Positions 23,134 to 35,900 of a DNA stretch of 64,000 nucleotides are shown here, one piece after another. The translations under genes were made by a program, and so were the position numbers. Positions within the stretch are counted from its first letter, which is position 1, and each line of letters opens with the position of its first letter. The DNA comes from Fulvia fulva (Eukaryota; Ascomycota; Dothideomycetes; Mycosphaerellales; Mycosphaerellaceae), in the NCBI RefSeq assembly GCF_020509005.1, contig NC_063020.1, positions 930,001 through 994,000 on the forward strand, written 5' to 3'. The notes under the pieces were generated by a model. The model was not told where the DNA came from. It saw only the letters and a program-made list of their open reading frames with translations, and searched no databases.

Positions 23134-25044
23134 GTGTTTGTGCAACTTCCCCAACCTCCAAAAGACATTAGAGAGTACCAGAAGATTGGAGTAGAGGGGA
23201 CTCCAAGAAAAGAAAAGGAAGAGGAACTTGTTCAGGAGGATCAACCTCAACAGCCACCTCAGCTTGCAGGCAACAAGAGGTCAAGGGGGGATGAAGATGA
23301 TGGCTCTGCTGAGCATGAAGCCAAGCATCATAGGGCATTGATTGCTCAGATGTTTCATCTTGATCCAACTATGAGCTGGGTTGAGGAAATCCTGAATGAT
23401 GTGGAGGGATATGCATTTGCTGCTGTTAGGCAGGCCATAGCCTACCGGCAGGAAGTGCCAATCCCAAAGTCCTATAAGGAGGCAGTGGGAGACCCCAATT
23501 GGGGACATATGTGGAAAGAGGCAATCCAGAAAGAACTTATTGCCTTAGGAAGCAACAACACCTTGGATCCAGTTGTACTACCAAGGGGTGCAAACCTGGT
23601 TACATCTAAGTGGGTTTTTGATGTGAAAAGAATGATCAGTGGAGCCGTTGAGGAGTTCAAGGCAAGACTGGTTGTAAGAGGGTTTTCACAGAAATATGGT
23701 GTTGACTTTGAAAAGACCTTTGCACCTACTGTTAGGCATGATACCCTTAGGGTCTTCATGGCTGTAGTATGTGAGAGAGATCTTGAGATGCACCAGGTGG
23801 ATGTGAACAATGCTTTCACCGAAAGCAGCCTTCTTGAAGACATCTACATGATCCCACCCCCAGGTGTCGAAATTCCACCAAATATGGTCTTCAAGGTCCT
23901 TAGAAGCCTGTATGGACTGAAGCAAGCAGCTAGAGATTAGAACAAGCTCTGTGTTGCCAAGCTAGAACAGATTGGATCCACCTAGTCCCAGGTGGATCCA
24001 TGCCTACTCATCCACAGAGGAAGAGACATCATGGTCCTCACCTATGTGGATGACATCCCCATTGCAGCTCCAAAGCTGTCAGATGTTCAGTGGTTCAAGG
24101 CTGAATTTAGAAGAGTGTTCAAGATCAAAGATCTTGGGGAACCTGAGAAGATCCTTGGAATGAGGATTACAAGAAACAGGTCCCAAGGTACTGTAAAGCT
24201 TGATCAAGGACACTACATCCAAACTAACCTTGCCAAGATGGGCATCTCTCCAGAGAAGGCCACACCCACACTCTCACCTATGGACAGCTATGAGGATCTG
24301 AGACCTTCAGCTGCTATGGATGAGAGGTGCAACAAACAGGAGTACCAGAGTTGCAATGGTACCTGGATGTGGCCAATGACAATGACAAGGCCAGACCTTG
24401 CTTTCCCCCTTGGAAGAATCAGCTCATATGTTGCTGACCCTTCAAAGCAACATCTTAGAGCCTTGAAGAAACTCTCCAGATATCTGAGATCATACCCAGA
24501 CCTGGGCTTGATGTACAGAAGAGGAGGAGGTATTCTCCAGGGATACTCAGATTCTGATTATGCCATAGACAAGGCAGACAGAGTCTCAATCCTTGGACAT
24601 GTGTGGTTCCTTTGTGGATCACCTGTGTCCTGGATGAGTAGGAAGCAGAAGTCTGTTGCCACATCAACAATGGAGGCTGAGTTCATGGCCATGAATGCAG
24701 CAGCTAAGTAGTCACAGTTTCTTGCTGCAGTCCTTAGAGAGATGAGGTGTCCTGACCTGGTTGGAGAGTGTTCATTCCAACCTAGGATGAAGGCAAGCAG
24801 TACTGTTGATGAGCTGAGACCCGTGAAGCTTATGGGTGACAACCAAGCAGCTTTGACCTTTGTCAAAAATGCCCATGTCCATGACAGGTCAAAGCATATT
24901 GATGTGGCATACTACTATGTCAGGAATCTCTAGTGGCAAAAGAAGATTGCAGTGGATTACTGCCACACAAAGGACATAGTTGCTGATGGGCTGACTAAGC
25001 CCCTCAATGGCCAGCAGTTTCAAAACTTTGTGAGGCAGCTCTAG
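23134..25044 (+). pseudogene. Copia reverse transcriptase / RNase H remnant
   Basis: One frame from about 23134 to the terminal TAG at 25042-25044, broken by TAG at 23938, 23983, 24709 and 24931. The RT domain starts with S-K-W-V-F-D-V-K and has V-D-V-N-N-A-F-T near 23800, L-Y-G-L-K-Q-A-A-R-D near 23910 and the active site Y-V-D-D at 24043-24054. RNase H follows with S-D-S-D-Y-A near 24548, E-A-E-F-M-A-M near 24676 and a terminal A-D-G-L-T-K-P-L. Catalytic residues look intact. The stop at 23938 sits where the family has Trp (R-D-W). Confidence 0.92.
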
Positions 25045-25087
25045 CTTGTATAAGGGATTGTTTGAGACCTTCTGACCTGAGTGGGAG
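25045..25087 (+). promoter_or_regulatory. Copia 3' untranslated end with polypurine tract
   Basis: GAGTGGGAG at 25079-25087 directly precedes the 3' LTR and is the likely plus-strand primer. Confidence 0.7.
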
Positions 25088-25305
25088 TGTTGAGAATATG
25101 CAGGTCATAGGGTCAACATTGAGTGCTTAGGGGGATTAGTAATCAGGGCTTGCTAGTCAAGTCCTGAGTACAGCTGTCCCTCCTGAAACACCTACACCAA
25201 CACCGGCGATACTGTATGTAGATACACGCTATCCCATTGGGTCCTTCTTCGTCTTTGGTGTGATCCGCCGTCTTCCACTGCTGCGCAACTCGTACCTGTT
25301 TAACA
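25088..25305 (+). repeat. Copia 3' LTR
   Basis: 218 bp, same ends as the 5' LTR, followed by the target duplication GACAC. One visible difference from the 5' LTR (G at 25257), so the insertion is old enough for one substitution but not many. Confidence 0.95.
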
Positions 25306-25539
25306 GACACGAAAGGATAAGGAGTGCTTTTCTACTATCTTAAGGCTATATTACTAGACTAGGCCTTGTTCTATCGCTAGATCCGCCGCTTTCGCGTCTT
25401 ATAGCTATACTATTAGCGCCGAGGCCTTCTTGCCTTCTAGCCATTTCCTATAGAGCCAAGTCGCCTTCTAGATTAGAGAGTTAAGAGTGACCGGGTTGTC
25501 CTCTTAGAGAGCGCGTAGGTAACCTTAGTTAGTTAGGTT

Positions 25540-26798
25540 AAACTCCTTAGGTATGTCGTAGACTAGGATCGTGAATTGTTTCGTTAAGACCTTCGCTAAT
25601 GCCGCAACCTTAGATACCTACTATAGCTATACCTCTAGGTGCCTCCTAGTAGTAGTAGAGCTAGTATAGATCTATAGAGTACCGTTAGACTATTAGTTTA
25701 CTACGACTACCCCTAGTTAGTTGATTCGTTAGGCGAGCTCCTTATTCGATAGCTTCGTAACTTCGGCCTAGTCTTCCTTTACTATAATGCGGATCGTAAC
25801 TATATTGTACGTTAGGCGGGGGCCTAGTATCGATGCCGCGACCGATACCTAGCTATAGGGGTGTTAATTCCGGGTGGCCTTACTAATTACCTAGGACGTC
25901 GTCCTTATTTCTTATTGCCCTCGGTAATACGACAGTATAAGCGCTATACGTAGCTAAGTAATTATTACCTATAGAGACCGGTAAGGGAGCTAATCGTTAG
26001 TTTCTATACTTTTTACGTCCTCTATAAGTTGCTACTAGTTGTCTTAGGGGGGCTTCGCCTATAGGGTCGTAGGCGCCGTTAGTACCGTAGCCTAGGCTAC
26101 TATTGCCTAGGAGTTGCCTAATATAGCTAGGCACCTCCGCGGCGTTTAGAGCTAAAGAAATAGAGTGAAGAGAGCTTCAAGCTATCTAGATTAAATAAGG
26201 TAGAACTCCCTTAGTCCTAGGGGTAGTGGCCTACTTTATATATCGTTAGAATGGCCTTGATAAAAGCTTTCGAATGTGTCGTGTTTTAGCGTAGAGATCG
26301 ATAGTCCGGCAAGGAAGGAATCGTCCCTCGATTTTCCTAGAGCCTATAATAATATCTTTCCTCTATAGGTAATAATTACTTAGCTACGTACGGCGCTTAT
26401 ACTATCGTATTACTAAGGGCAAAACGAAATAAGAACCACGTCTTAGGCGATTAATAAGGCTATCCGGAATTAATACGCCTATAGCTAGGTATCGGTCGCG
26501 GTATCGATACTAGGGCCCCGCCTAACGTACGATCTAGTTACGATCCGTATTATAGTAAAGGAAGACTAGGCCAAAGTTACGAAGCTATCGAATAAGGAGC
26601 TCGCCTAACGAATTAATTAACTAGGGGTAGTCGTAGTAAACTAATAGTCTAACGGTACTCTATAGATCTATACTAGCTCTACTACTACTAGGAGGTACCT
26701 AGAGGTATAGCTATAGTAGTCATCTAAGGTTACGGTATTAGCGGAGGTCTTAATAGAGTAATATACGATCCTAGTCTACGATATACCTAAGGAGTTTA
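25540..26798. repeat. Inverted repeat of LINE B 5' sequence, unit 2
   Basis: Second copy of the inverted arrangement, with the left arm in LINE B at 25540-25978 and the right arm a + strand fragment at 26361-26798. Unit 3 lacks it because the array ends before this point. Confidence 0.78.
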
Positions 26799-27649
26799 TT
26801 ACCGTACCGGCGTATATTTACTTAAACCCGCGGGTACGTACCTAGACCTTACGCCCGCTAACTAATCCGACTAGCGGCTTAGCGCCCGTATATAACTCTC
26901 GCGCCCTCCGCGCCTCTCTTAGATAGAATATCTATTCGACTTCTACCTTACCCGACTACGTACTTATACCTACTTATAACACTTCGAATAGATTATTACT
27001 AACGTATAGAGAGACACGAGAAGCTATATTCGGGAGATCAACTATTAACTACCTCTAATATACTAGTTTTATACTTCTATTACTAAATACGGCGTATTCG
27101 ATAGCGCGTATTAAGAGCAACTTAGGAACGTATAAAGTAACTGTCCGTACCGGATGCCTATCGAGATATATAGCTCTAAAGCTAGCCTATTTCGAGGTTC
27201 TAGTCACCCCGTTTCTATAGCTTAGCTACAGCCCTAAGCCCCCTTCTAGACTAGCCGAAACTTAGCTAGAACATTACCTAACTTAGATTATAAGCTATAC
27301 TAGCAATTCACTATAAACCTACTATATACCCTTAACGTATATAGCTCGCGTAATATATAGAACACTTATAAGACTCTACGCTATAACCTAAACGGCCGCC
27401 TAATAGTCCTCTCGAAAAGGAGAAGGCGAACTAGAGATATAGATTCTAGACTAGAAGTCTAGCTAGCGAGTATTAAGTAACTTATAAGGGAAACCTACGC
27501 CTACTAAAAACGGACATAAAGTACACTACTACTAAGCTAGTAATAGTATAGCTAGTAATACTAGCTAAACTAGTAATAGCTATAGCAACCGCGACTATAA
27601 ATATAGGGTAAGCCTCCCCTCCGGGTTAACTAAACCTCTATATAGAAGG

Positions 27650-28861
27650 ACCTCTATAAAGAGGCTTAAGAGATACTTAAAGCAGATAAGCGCCTAGCTA
27701 GGGCGTATAAGAACACGATTGCCCAACTCCTCGGAGCCCTTAAGGCACTCGAATATTAGATCCCGAGAGCAACCTAGTAGATAATATAGAAAGCTACTAT
27801 CTAGTATACTCCTATATAGGTAAACGTAGTAGCTAGCTCCCCTAACCTACGGACCTAAAGGACAAACAACGCTATTAGGGTGTACGTTACGGACCCGGAG
27901 GCGAAGCGAGAGCTAGAGGGCCTAATAAGTAAGGAACTTGTAGATAGGATTGGCTAGAAGGAGATAGTAGGAGCTAAAATCGAGCCTAGAGGAGTAATAC
28001 GCCTCTTTATAGTATAGGAGACAGACCGACAAAAGCTCGAGACCCTTAAGGACTAGATAGTCAAGGTAGCGAGGTCGATAAAGGTCTCTTACTAGTAGTT
28101 TACGGTAATAGCCTATAGGGTACTAAGGACCTTTAGGGTAGAGAACGACCTCGCCCTACTCTAGATATAGAACTAGAACACCTTACCGGGAGTACGCTTT
28201 ACTAAAGTAGCGTAGCTAAATAAGAACGTCGAAGCTACTAAGACGTACTCCTCTCTAATTGTCTAGATAGCTACCGCGGAACAAGCGAACTAGGTCCTAG
28301 AAGGAGGACTATTCTAGTAATATAAACGCCTCGATACAGAGATATATAAGAGTAGCTATAGAGTGCTCTAATGCTTCAACTACTAATAATACGGCTATAT
28401 CGCGCTAAAGTATACTAAGAAGACCCCTAAGTACCTATACTACGTAGGACTATATTAGGGAAAACAATACTTACGGGAGGAATCGAGGTACGCGTACTAC
28501 GGCCGTAAACACCCGGTATACTCGAACTAATGCCCTATAAGGATAGTAGCGCAAGAAAAGGCCCGCTAGGCTAGGGTAATAACTCCGGCGAGGTACTCGA
28601 TACTAACGCTCGGTAATTCCTAGTATAGAGGATTCGAGGCCGTAAAGAGGAAAAGGATAGACGAAGCGACACAAAATATATAGTAGAGCACTTATATACC
28701 GCCGGGACGCCTAAGGGGGCTATAGAGGGCGGCAAATGAAGCTAGATAGATACGAATCTTCGGGCACCCCCTAACGACCGAACGCTAACTAACCTAATAG
28801 GATAGCGCGATAAACGAAGGAGCTATATAGCTAACGAGCACCCTAATAGACCTTATCCTAG
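27650..28861 (+). pseudogene. LINE A ORF1 remnant, unit 3
   Basis: Same damaged ORF1 reading as in units 1 and 2, including the knuckle region in which Cys and His codons have become Tyr. Non-functional; limits approximate. Confidence 0.65.
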
Positions 28862-31800
28862 CTAGTCCGTAATACTAATATAAGCTAACCTTACTATTAT
28901 ATAGTATAACGTTAACAAAAGTAAGGACAATATTCAACTCTACTTTATCTAGGAACTCGACGACTAAAGGTATTATATCGTAGCGATATAAGAGCTATAG
29001 CTAAACCTATATACTCGAAGACCTACTACCTATACCGACCTACGGTACTATATAGCTATCGAGGGAGGTATAGGCTATACCCTAAGGATATATATATACG
29101 TTAGTAAAGTATTACGTACGGACGCCTAGAAGGTAATCTCGTACCCGGAAGGGAGTTAAGGAGACATTACGACTATCTAAATCACTACGAGTTAAGGACC
29201 TATCTAGATATATAACGTCTATAACCCTCCTCCTTAGGGAAGAACGAGTAGAGACCTCGGTACGCTAGTACGACTTGACTAGGTACTCGACTAAGGGGAT
29301 ATAAACTATATACTCCTAGGCGACTTTAACCTCTACTACCTAACGTAGGGTCTAGAATTCACTCCCCCTTACGTATATCTAGGTAGTAAGCTCCTAGAGA
29401 TTACGGAAAGTAGAGATATAGAGCTCGTAACCCTAAAGGGTATAGAGACGTAGAAGGTAAGAATAAGCGCGAGTACTATCGATCTATACTTTCTATCGAG
29501 GGACGTAGTAATAAGGCTAGTAGAGTATAGACCTAACCTTACCCTAGAGGTAGGGTCAGACTACATCCCTATTTAGATAACGATAGCGACGGGAATAGAA
29601 GAGGAGCTTCGGGGTAAAAAGCGCCTTAACTAGAAAAAAGCTCCCTAGGAGGAGATCCGGAATCTACTTAAATAGTACCTAAATAATACTAGTATCGGGG
29701 AGACGGAAGCCGAGCTTAATAGTACGGCAGAATAGATAACAACGACGATATAGTAGGCGGCCGAGGAACATATACTAGAACTAAGGCCCTCGAAGCACTA
29801 GAAGCCCTTCTAGACCCTAGAGTACTTACCTAATTTAAGGACGTAAGGAGGGCAAGGCGAAAAGAGACGAAGGAGTAAAGCTAAGAAGCGTAGGACGAGT
29901 ACTAGGGAGCAAGTTAGGCAAAGAAGGCCTAAATATAACGAGATAAGCGATAAGACTAGAGGGTAACTATAGGTCTTATAATAGCAAACCCGGAGTAGAT
30001 ATAGCGGCTTATAAAGTAGGTAAGGGCCGGAGACGGGGACAGGACACTATACTTCCCCCTAATCTAGGATACGATAGGTATAATATAGACAACGCCGGAA
30101 GGGAAGGCGAAGGCGTTAGCCGACTACTTCTTTATAATATAGTTAACGGCCGACCTAACGGATATAGAAGGAACGATCTACCCGGAGCTACTCGATCTAT
30201 ACTAGATAGTAGGCGAGGAGGAGATAAAGGAGATTATAGGAAAGCTAAAGGGCCGTAAGGCCCCGGGATCCGACGGAATCCTAAACCTCCTCCTTAAAGA
30301 ATATAAAGAAGAAGTCGCCCTATACCTCGCCGAACTATTTACGGCTTACCTACGTAAGGGGTACTACCTACGGTTATTTAGGCGGTCCCTTAAAGTCGTC
30401 CTAAAGAAGCTATAGAAGGAAGACTATATAAAGCTAAAGTCCTATAGGCCGATCGTACTCCTAAATATAATTAGAAAGATACTAGAGAAGGTCGTAGTAA
30501 GAAGAATTATATAGCTCGTCGAGGACAACAACCTACTCCTAGAGACATAGATAGGTAGTAGGAGCAAACGATCTACCCTAACGGCTATAGAGCTTATTAC
30601 CGAACAGATATATACTCTCTAGTACTATAGACGGAATAGGGTTATATTACTATTATCTCTCGATATCTTAGGGGTATTCGATAACGTCTCCTACGAGCGA
30701 CTCATCTATATCCTACGGCAAAAAGGAATCCCGCGGTAGGTAATAAGTTTCGTAAACTCCTTCCTTAAGGAGAGAATAACGTAGATTGTCCTTAGGAAGC
30801 GTAAGGAGGGTAACCTTATATATATAGAATACGGGATCCCCTAGGGCTTAATACTATCCCCGATCCTCTTCTTAATCTTTATAGCGGACCTAATCCTACT
30901 ACTTACCTCACTATAAACGTCGGCCTCGGGGTTCGTCGACGATACGAATATCCTAGCCTAGTTAACGACGACCGAAAAAAACTACCGGCTACTTATAGAA
31001 AGACATAAGGTATACGAGGAATAGGTACGTCGATACGGCGCCCGTTTCGCCCCGGAAAAGTACTAGCTTATCTACTTTAGTAAGGCAAGAACCTACTATA
31101 ATATATAAGTAACGGTAACTATCTAGGGTTACGTAACGAAGCCCTCTCCCGAATTACGAGTCCTAGGAATCTAGCTAGACCCTAAGCTTAGCTAGAACCC
31201 CTAGATTAGGAAAGCCTAGAATAGAGCCTAGGTTAACGAGGCTATAATAACTAGACTTATAACGTTAATATAGGAAGCTACGTTTAATAAGGTAAGGATT
31301 ATATATAAGACGATCGTAAAACTAGTATTACTCTATAGGGCCTAGATATAGGGGATAGGAGGAGTAGGTAAACCGATCCCGAAGCGGATAGAGGGACCCC
31401 TAAACCGGACGTAGGCCGCAAACCTTAGACGGATACTAGGAGCCTATAAGATAACGCTAACGAGAGTAGCGGAGGTAGAGATAGGGTCGCCCCCCGATTA
31501 AACATTATATTAAGGGAATGAGGATCTAATACGCTAGGAAGACGGCGGATTATCTAGTATAATAAGCTATTCGGGACTCTACGGAGAAGATCGCTAGGAG
31601 GTACGACCGACTACCTAGCTTTAGGGTACGTTAAAGCTAAAAGTAAGACGACCTACGTACGTTTAAAGTCGTTAAGTAAACCTAGGAGTGGCTAGAGAGG
31701 AAGGAGGAGGAGGAAAAGGCATAGAGGAAAAAGGGTAATAAGGCAAAGACGTAAAGCCTCGTAGAGTAGGTAGCGGGCTGCCTTTAGGAATAGGAATAGA

Positions 31801-32226
31801 AAGAGAATCCCCTACTAAATCGAGGACCCCTAGCCTTACGCCCCTTCTAGAGACACAACTACCTACTCTACCGTGACCTAATAAGGGCCGAAGTAAGCAT
31901 CGCGATATAGATTAGGTCCGAATATATCGGGTTAAGGGCCTACCTATATAGAAGGAAAGTCCCGGACGTATATAGCCTAGTATACTAGTATAACTACCCG
32001 TTATAGAACCTAGAGCATATAATACTACGGTGCCCGTAATAGGTAGAAGGACGAGGCTAGTAGAGAGCTAAGGTAGTAAGACGCGACTACTAGTTAATCG
32101 TAACGGATAAGCGAGACGTAAGACGGATAGTATAGTAGATACTATAGTAGGGCTTTCTTAAATAGTTCGCGCTAGCTAGCGAGACGGAGGAGTAGATAGA
32201 GAAGAGGCGGGAGGTCAAGGGGGTGT
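28862..32226 (+). pseudogene. LINE A ORF2 remnant, unit 3
   Basis: Same reading as in units 1 and 2, with the intact F-V-D-D at about 30932-30943 but TAG/TAA codons throughout. Non-functional. Confidence 0.83.
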
Positions 32227-32451
32227 AGACAGGGTAGTTATTAGGGCAGGCCTATAATACTAGTATACCCTTAATAAGAAAAATACGAAAGAAGGTAAGG
32301 TTAAGAACGTATAGGAGAGGAGAGGGGGTTTTTACTCTATAATACGAGTTTCCCCTTTATAACTAGAAGTAGGTAGTATAGCTATATAGGCTAATAGGCT
32401 TTATAATAGCATAATAAACAATATATATATATATATATATATTCGGGAGAT

Positions 32452-32951
32452 TATAGAGAAACCGCGATAGTATACGAGGAAGTACTAAGATTAGGTGTCG
32501 TACTAGCTAAGTTATACCTTAAAGTAGATTATAGCTAATATAGTAATAATAGCGAGACAGACTAGTACCGGCGTACTAGGCGTAAGTATAGGGAATACTA
32601 ATAGACGCGTTTATAGCGCGTCCCTTAATAGATTATCCTTCTTTACCCTACTACCCGATCCGCCCGATAACGATAGCGCGAGCCCGGCGATATAGACTTA
32701 AGGACGTAAAGAGGATATCGTAAACAAGCTCCTCGATAAGAATAACTAGTACCGTAAGTAGTATAAGAAGGTGTTCGACTGACTTAAGGCGATTAAGGAA
32801 GAGGAGGTCGAGATAGAGCTAAACTTAGCTAACCTATATAGGGCGGAGTTTATCGAGGATAAGATAGAAGATAAGGGTACTAAGGTACCGAGGAAGAGGA
32901 GGGTTACGATTGACAACTTCTAGGAAGCCTTCGACTCGTTAAACGGGTTAA
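32452..32951 (+). other. Spacer between LINE A and LINE B, unit 3
   Basis: Third copy of the 500-base spacer with the coding-like stretch. No recognised gene. Confidence 0.6.
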
Positions 32952-35900
32952 ATAGATAGATAGATTTGTTATTCCCCTGTTCTAGGACCCTATCCGGCCT
33001 ATATAGGTATATATCTATTGTTATATACAAAGGGAAACCCGAATAGGTGAAAACCCTTCCTACCCCCGACTACTCCTTATCTAGATTAGCTTTCCCTCTA
33101 AACGTACGTAGTCTATATTACTACCCCGTTAGCCCCCGCTCCTAGCCGGTCTCGTCGCGCTACGTCGTATCCTCTCTTCCTATACTACTCCTACTAGGCG
33201 GTACTGTTCTAGCTAGCCCTTCTCTAGTATCTAGTTCGTAATACGCCGTAGGTCCTTAGCGTTGTTAAGAAGTGCCCTAATCGTCCGGTTCCTCGCCTTT
33301 ACTATCTACTCCCCCCTTCCTAGCGACCACCTCGGATAGACGAGGAGTACGTGCCGCACGTTCTAGGAGCGATAGCCGTAGGGGTAGCTAGTATTCGTAT
33401 ATCCTAGAACCTTCCTCTATAATAGGTACCCCTAGAGGCCGATATGTTCGCTTCGTAGTTAGGTTACTATACTCCTCTATATCCTCGTAAGGCGGTAGTA
33501 GATAAGCTTTAGGGGGTACTTAACCGCGGATTTTGTAGCTAACTATTCCTTAGGTTATCCCGCTAGCTAAGGGCGTCTACTATACCCTATAACCTAGTTG
33601 TTCTACCTCTCTTTCTATAGTTACTCTATAAACGATTTCTTACCTTCCTATTATATTACTAGCTATTCGTCCCTTACCCGGTAGTTCGGCTCGTTTCCGG
33701 GTCGAATACCCCTATACGCTAGTACTAATTCGCGGGCCCTTACGACTACACTAGTAATGACCTTCTATACTAGGTACTATACCGACTTGCCTAAGTAGGA
33801 GGTCCGTAGTCCCTAGATATATAGGTCGATCGGCGGTATAGCGGTCTCGTACTTAAGTATCCTCGTTAGTGTCGACTTATATACCCCGGTAACCTTCCTT
33901 AGCTATTAGTTTTAGATCTTCGCTAGCGGCGCGACGAGTCCCTTCGATAGGTAGGCTCTCTCGCCTAAGGACTATACTTAGCTACTATAGGTAAGGACTA
34001 GCCGTATAATAGCCGTATATAGAAGTCGTAACTACCGGAAGTCCGCCCCCTATATAGACGTAGTGAGCCTCTAGTATAATACTATATTCTGTTTAGCTTT
34101 CCGTAATATTGCCTATACGTACTTCCTCTACCGTAGCGCCGGGTCCACCTATAGTCCGAGGATCCTAAGCTGATTTACCGGGTTAGTCGTATGCCCCTAT
34201 ATCTAGATAGAAGCTTATATATTGTAGAACCGTGGCCGGCGCGTAAAGTGTATTAGATTGTACTTTTCTAGGGCAAACCGAGCCCCGTACCTCCTAGCCT
34301 AGTCCTTATAGATCTTGTGCTTCTCTTCTAGTAGCCTATAGTTCTCCTTAGTCGAGGAAGACTACGCTAGGATGTTTATGTCGTCTACGAAGCTACTCGT
34401 AGCGGTGTTCTGGGATTCTAGGGCTAGGAGTAGCGTCGCTATAAAGAAGAGGAACAGAATAGGTACTAGCGTTAAGCCTTACGGGATTCTAGTATAGACT
34501 GCTTGAAATAGGCTTCTATACTAGCCGACTAGGATCGACGTACTACGGTTTTAGAGGTAGGACCGTACAAAGTTGACAAGCTACTTAGGGAGTCCTTTCG
34601 ACCTTAGGATATAGAGTAGCCGCGGGTATAATACGTAGTCGAAGGCTTCCGATATATCTAGGCTAAGTAAGGAAGCTACCTTGTCTCTATTCTTATACTA
34701 GATAGCCTTTATCTAAGAGGTAATAAGTTCTATCGCGGATAGCGTCGATCGCTATAGGCGCGTACCTATCTAGGTGTCCGGGAGTAGGGAGTGTTCCTCT
34801 ACCGCCTCGGAGAGTCTCGTTATAACTAGCTTCTTAAGCGCCTTCCTAAGAGTGTTAAGGAGCGTAATTAGGCGGTACGACTTCACCTACGTATAGTCTT
34901 CCTTCTACGGCTTACGTAGGACTACTATCGTCGACTGTTTAAAAGCTATCGGGTAGTATCTAGTCTATAGGCAGGCGTTAAAGATTGCTAAAACTACTAG
35001 GGCTAGTTGATCTCTATACTTCTTTAGTAGCTCGTTTAGGATCCTATCCGGCCCCGGGGCTTTCTTCGCTAGTAACTTCCTTAGTATAGCGGTAACTTCT
35101 CCCTCGGACACCTCCTATTAGACCGCGATACTAGGGGCTAGGGGAGTAGAGCTATTTATATCGCTTAGATTAGCCTCGACTAGGGGCGGGAAGAACTTGC
35201 TAGCTAGTAGACGCGCCTTGGCCTCGGGGTCGCTAACCGGGCTACTAGGCGATTATAGCGCTAGGATAGAGAAGGAGGGGCCCTATATAGGGTCCTATCG
35301 GGCCTATTTCGCTAGCTTCTACATCCTCTCTAGCTTGCCGGCGATTTCTTCTACTATAGCCCTCTAGCTAACTACTTTCTCCCTTCGTATTATAGCTTTC
35401 TTCTATTAGTATGCCTCCCTATATACGTTCTAGGCCTCCTCGCTATAGCTACTCGTCTATACCCGGCGGGCTCTCCTTACTTCTCTTACTACCGTAGTGC
35501 ACTCCGGCGTCTAGTATAGTTTAGACTATATCGTTAGTTAGGTAAGCGGAACGTAAAGTAAGGTCGCTTTTCTTATTTCGTCTATCAACCCCTAGACTAC
35601 TTCGTCTATCTCGTCTTTACTATTGTATTACTACTACGCGATCTAGACTAGCCTCTTAGAGTTATCGAGGTACGCCTAGATGTTAGCCTAGTAGGCCTTT
35701 CCCTAGTTTAGCTTAGGGGTTCTCGCTAGTATACGTTATATCTATATCGTAATAGAGGTCCTGACTAGTATATAGTCTAACGACGCCTCGAGTTTATATT
35801 CGATCCTATAGTAGGTTACCGTATAGTAGTAGCTATCTAAGATCTAGGAGAGGTCGATCGTACCTTAGAGTCCCTCTCTCTTCTAGGTGCCTAGGTCCTT

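Larger units (their letters stand above)
20577..25305 (+). mobile_element. Copia-type LTR retrotransposon, degenerate
   Basis: A 4729-bp element with 218-bp LTRs beginning TGTTGAG and ending TTAACA. The order of domains is gag, protease, integrase, reverse transcriptase and RNase H, that is, integrase before reverse transcriptase, which defines Copia. The LTRs differ at one position that I can see (T at 20746, G at 25257). Base composition is normal (CpA and TpG common), unlike the surrounding DNA. The coding region nevertheless holds eight in-frame TAG codons, at least two frame changes, and a deletion in the integrase. It is shorter than typical Copia elements of 5 kb or more. Not autonomous. 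Confidence 0.95.
20572..25310. repeat. Copia target-site duplication GACAC (20572-20576 and 25306-25310)
   Basis: GACAC stands directly before TGTTGAG and directly after TTAACA. Units 1 and 3 have a single uninterrupted GACAC at the same point (for example in AGGACACGAAAGG near 8965). This is direct evidence for a 5-bp duplication made on integration. Confidence 0.95.
16611..26303 (-). mobile_element. LINE B, unit 2, split by a Copia insertion
   Basis: LINE B on the - strand in two parts, 16611-20576 (3' part with the AGAT-type tail) and 25311-26303 (5' part). They are separated by the Copia element and its duplicated target GACAC. Removing Copia and one GACAC restores the uninterrupted sequence seen in units 1 and 3, which proves the Copia insertion is later than the array. 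The ORF2 remnant is at about 16795-20105. Confidence 0.9.
27039..32437 (+). mobile_element. LINE A, unit 3, full length
   Basis: Third LINE A copy, flanked by TATATTCGGGAGAT at 27025-27038 and 32438-32451. It has the same domains as the others. Small differences from unit 1 include T for C at 28693 (CA to TA), C for T at 28775, and a C to A transversion near 30704. The ORF1 remnant is at about 27650-28861 and the ORF2 remnant at about 28862-32226. Confidence 0.92.

Noticed and set aside
21290..25044. TAG reassigned to an amino acid in this organism
   Set aside because: Copia also has frame changes and a deletion, gag and the copy of pol in Copia end normally at TAG, Gypsy-2 gag ends at TAG, and RIP explains TGG/CAG to TAG.
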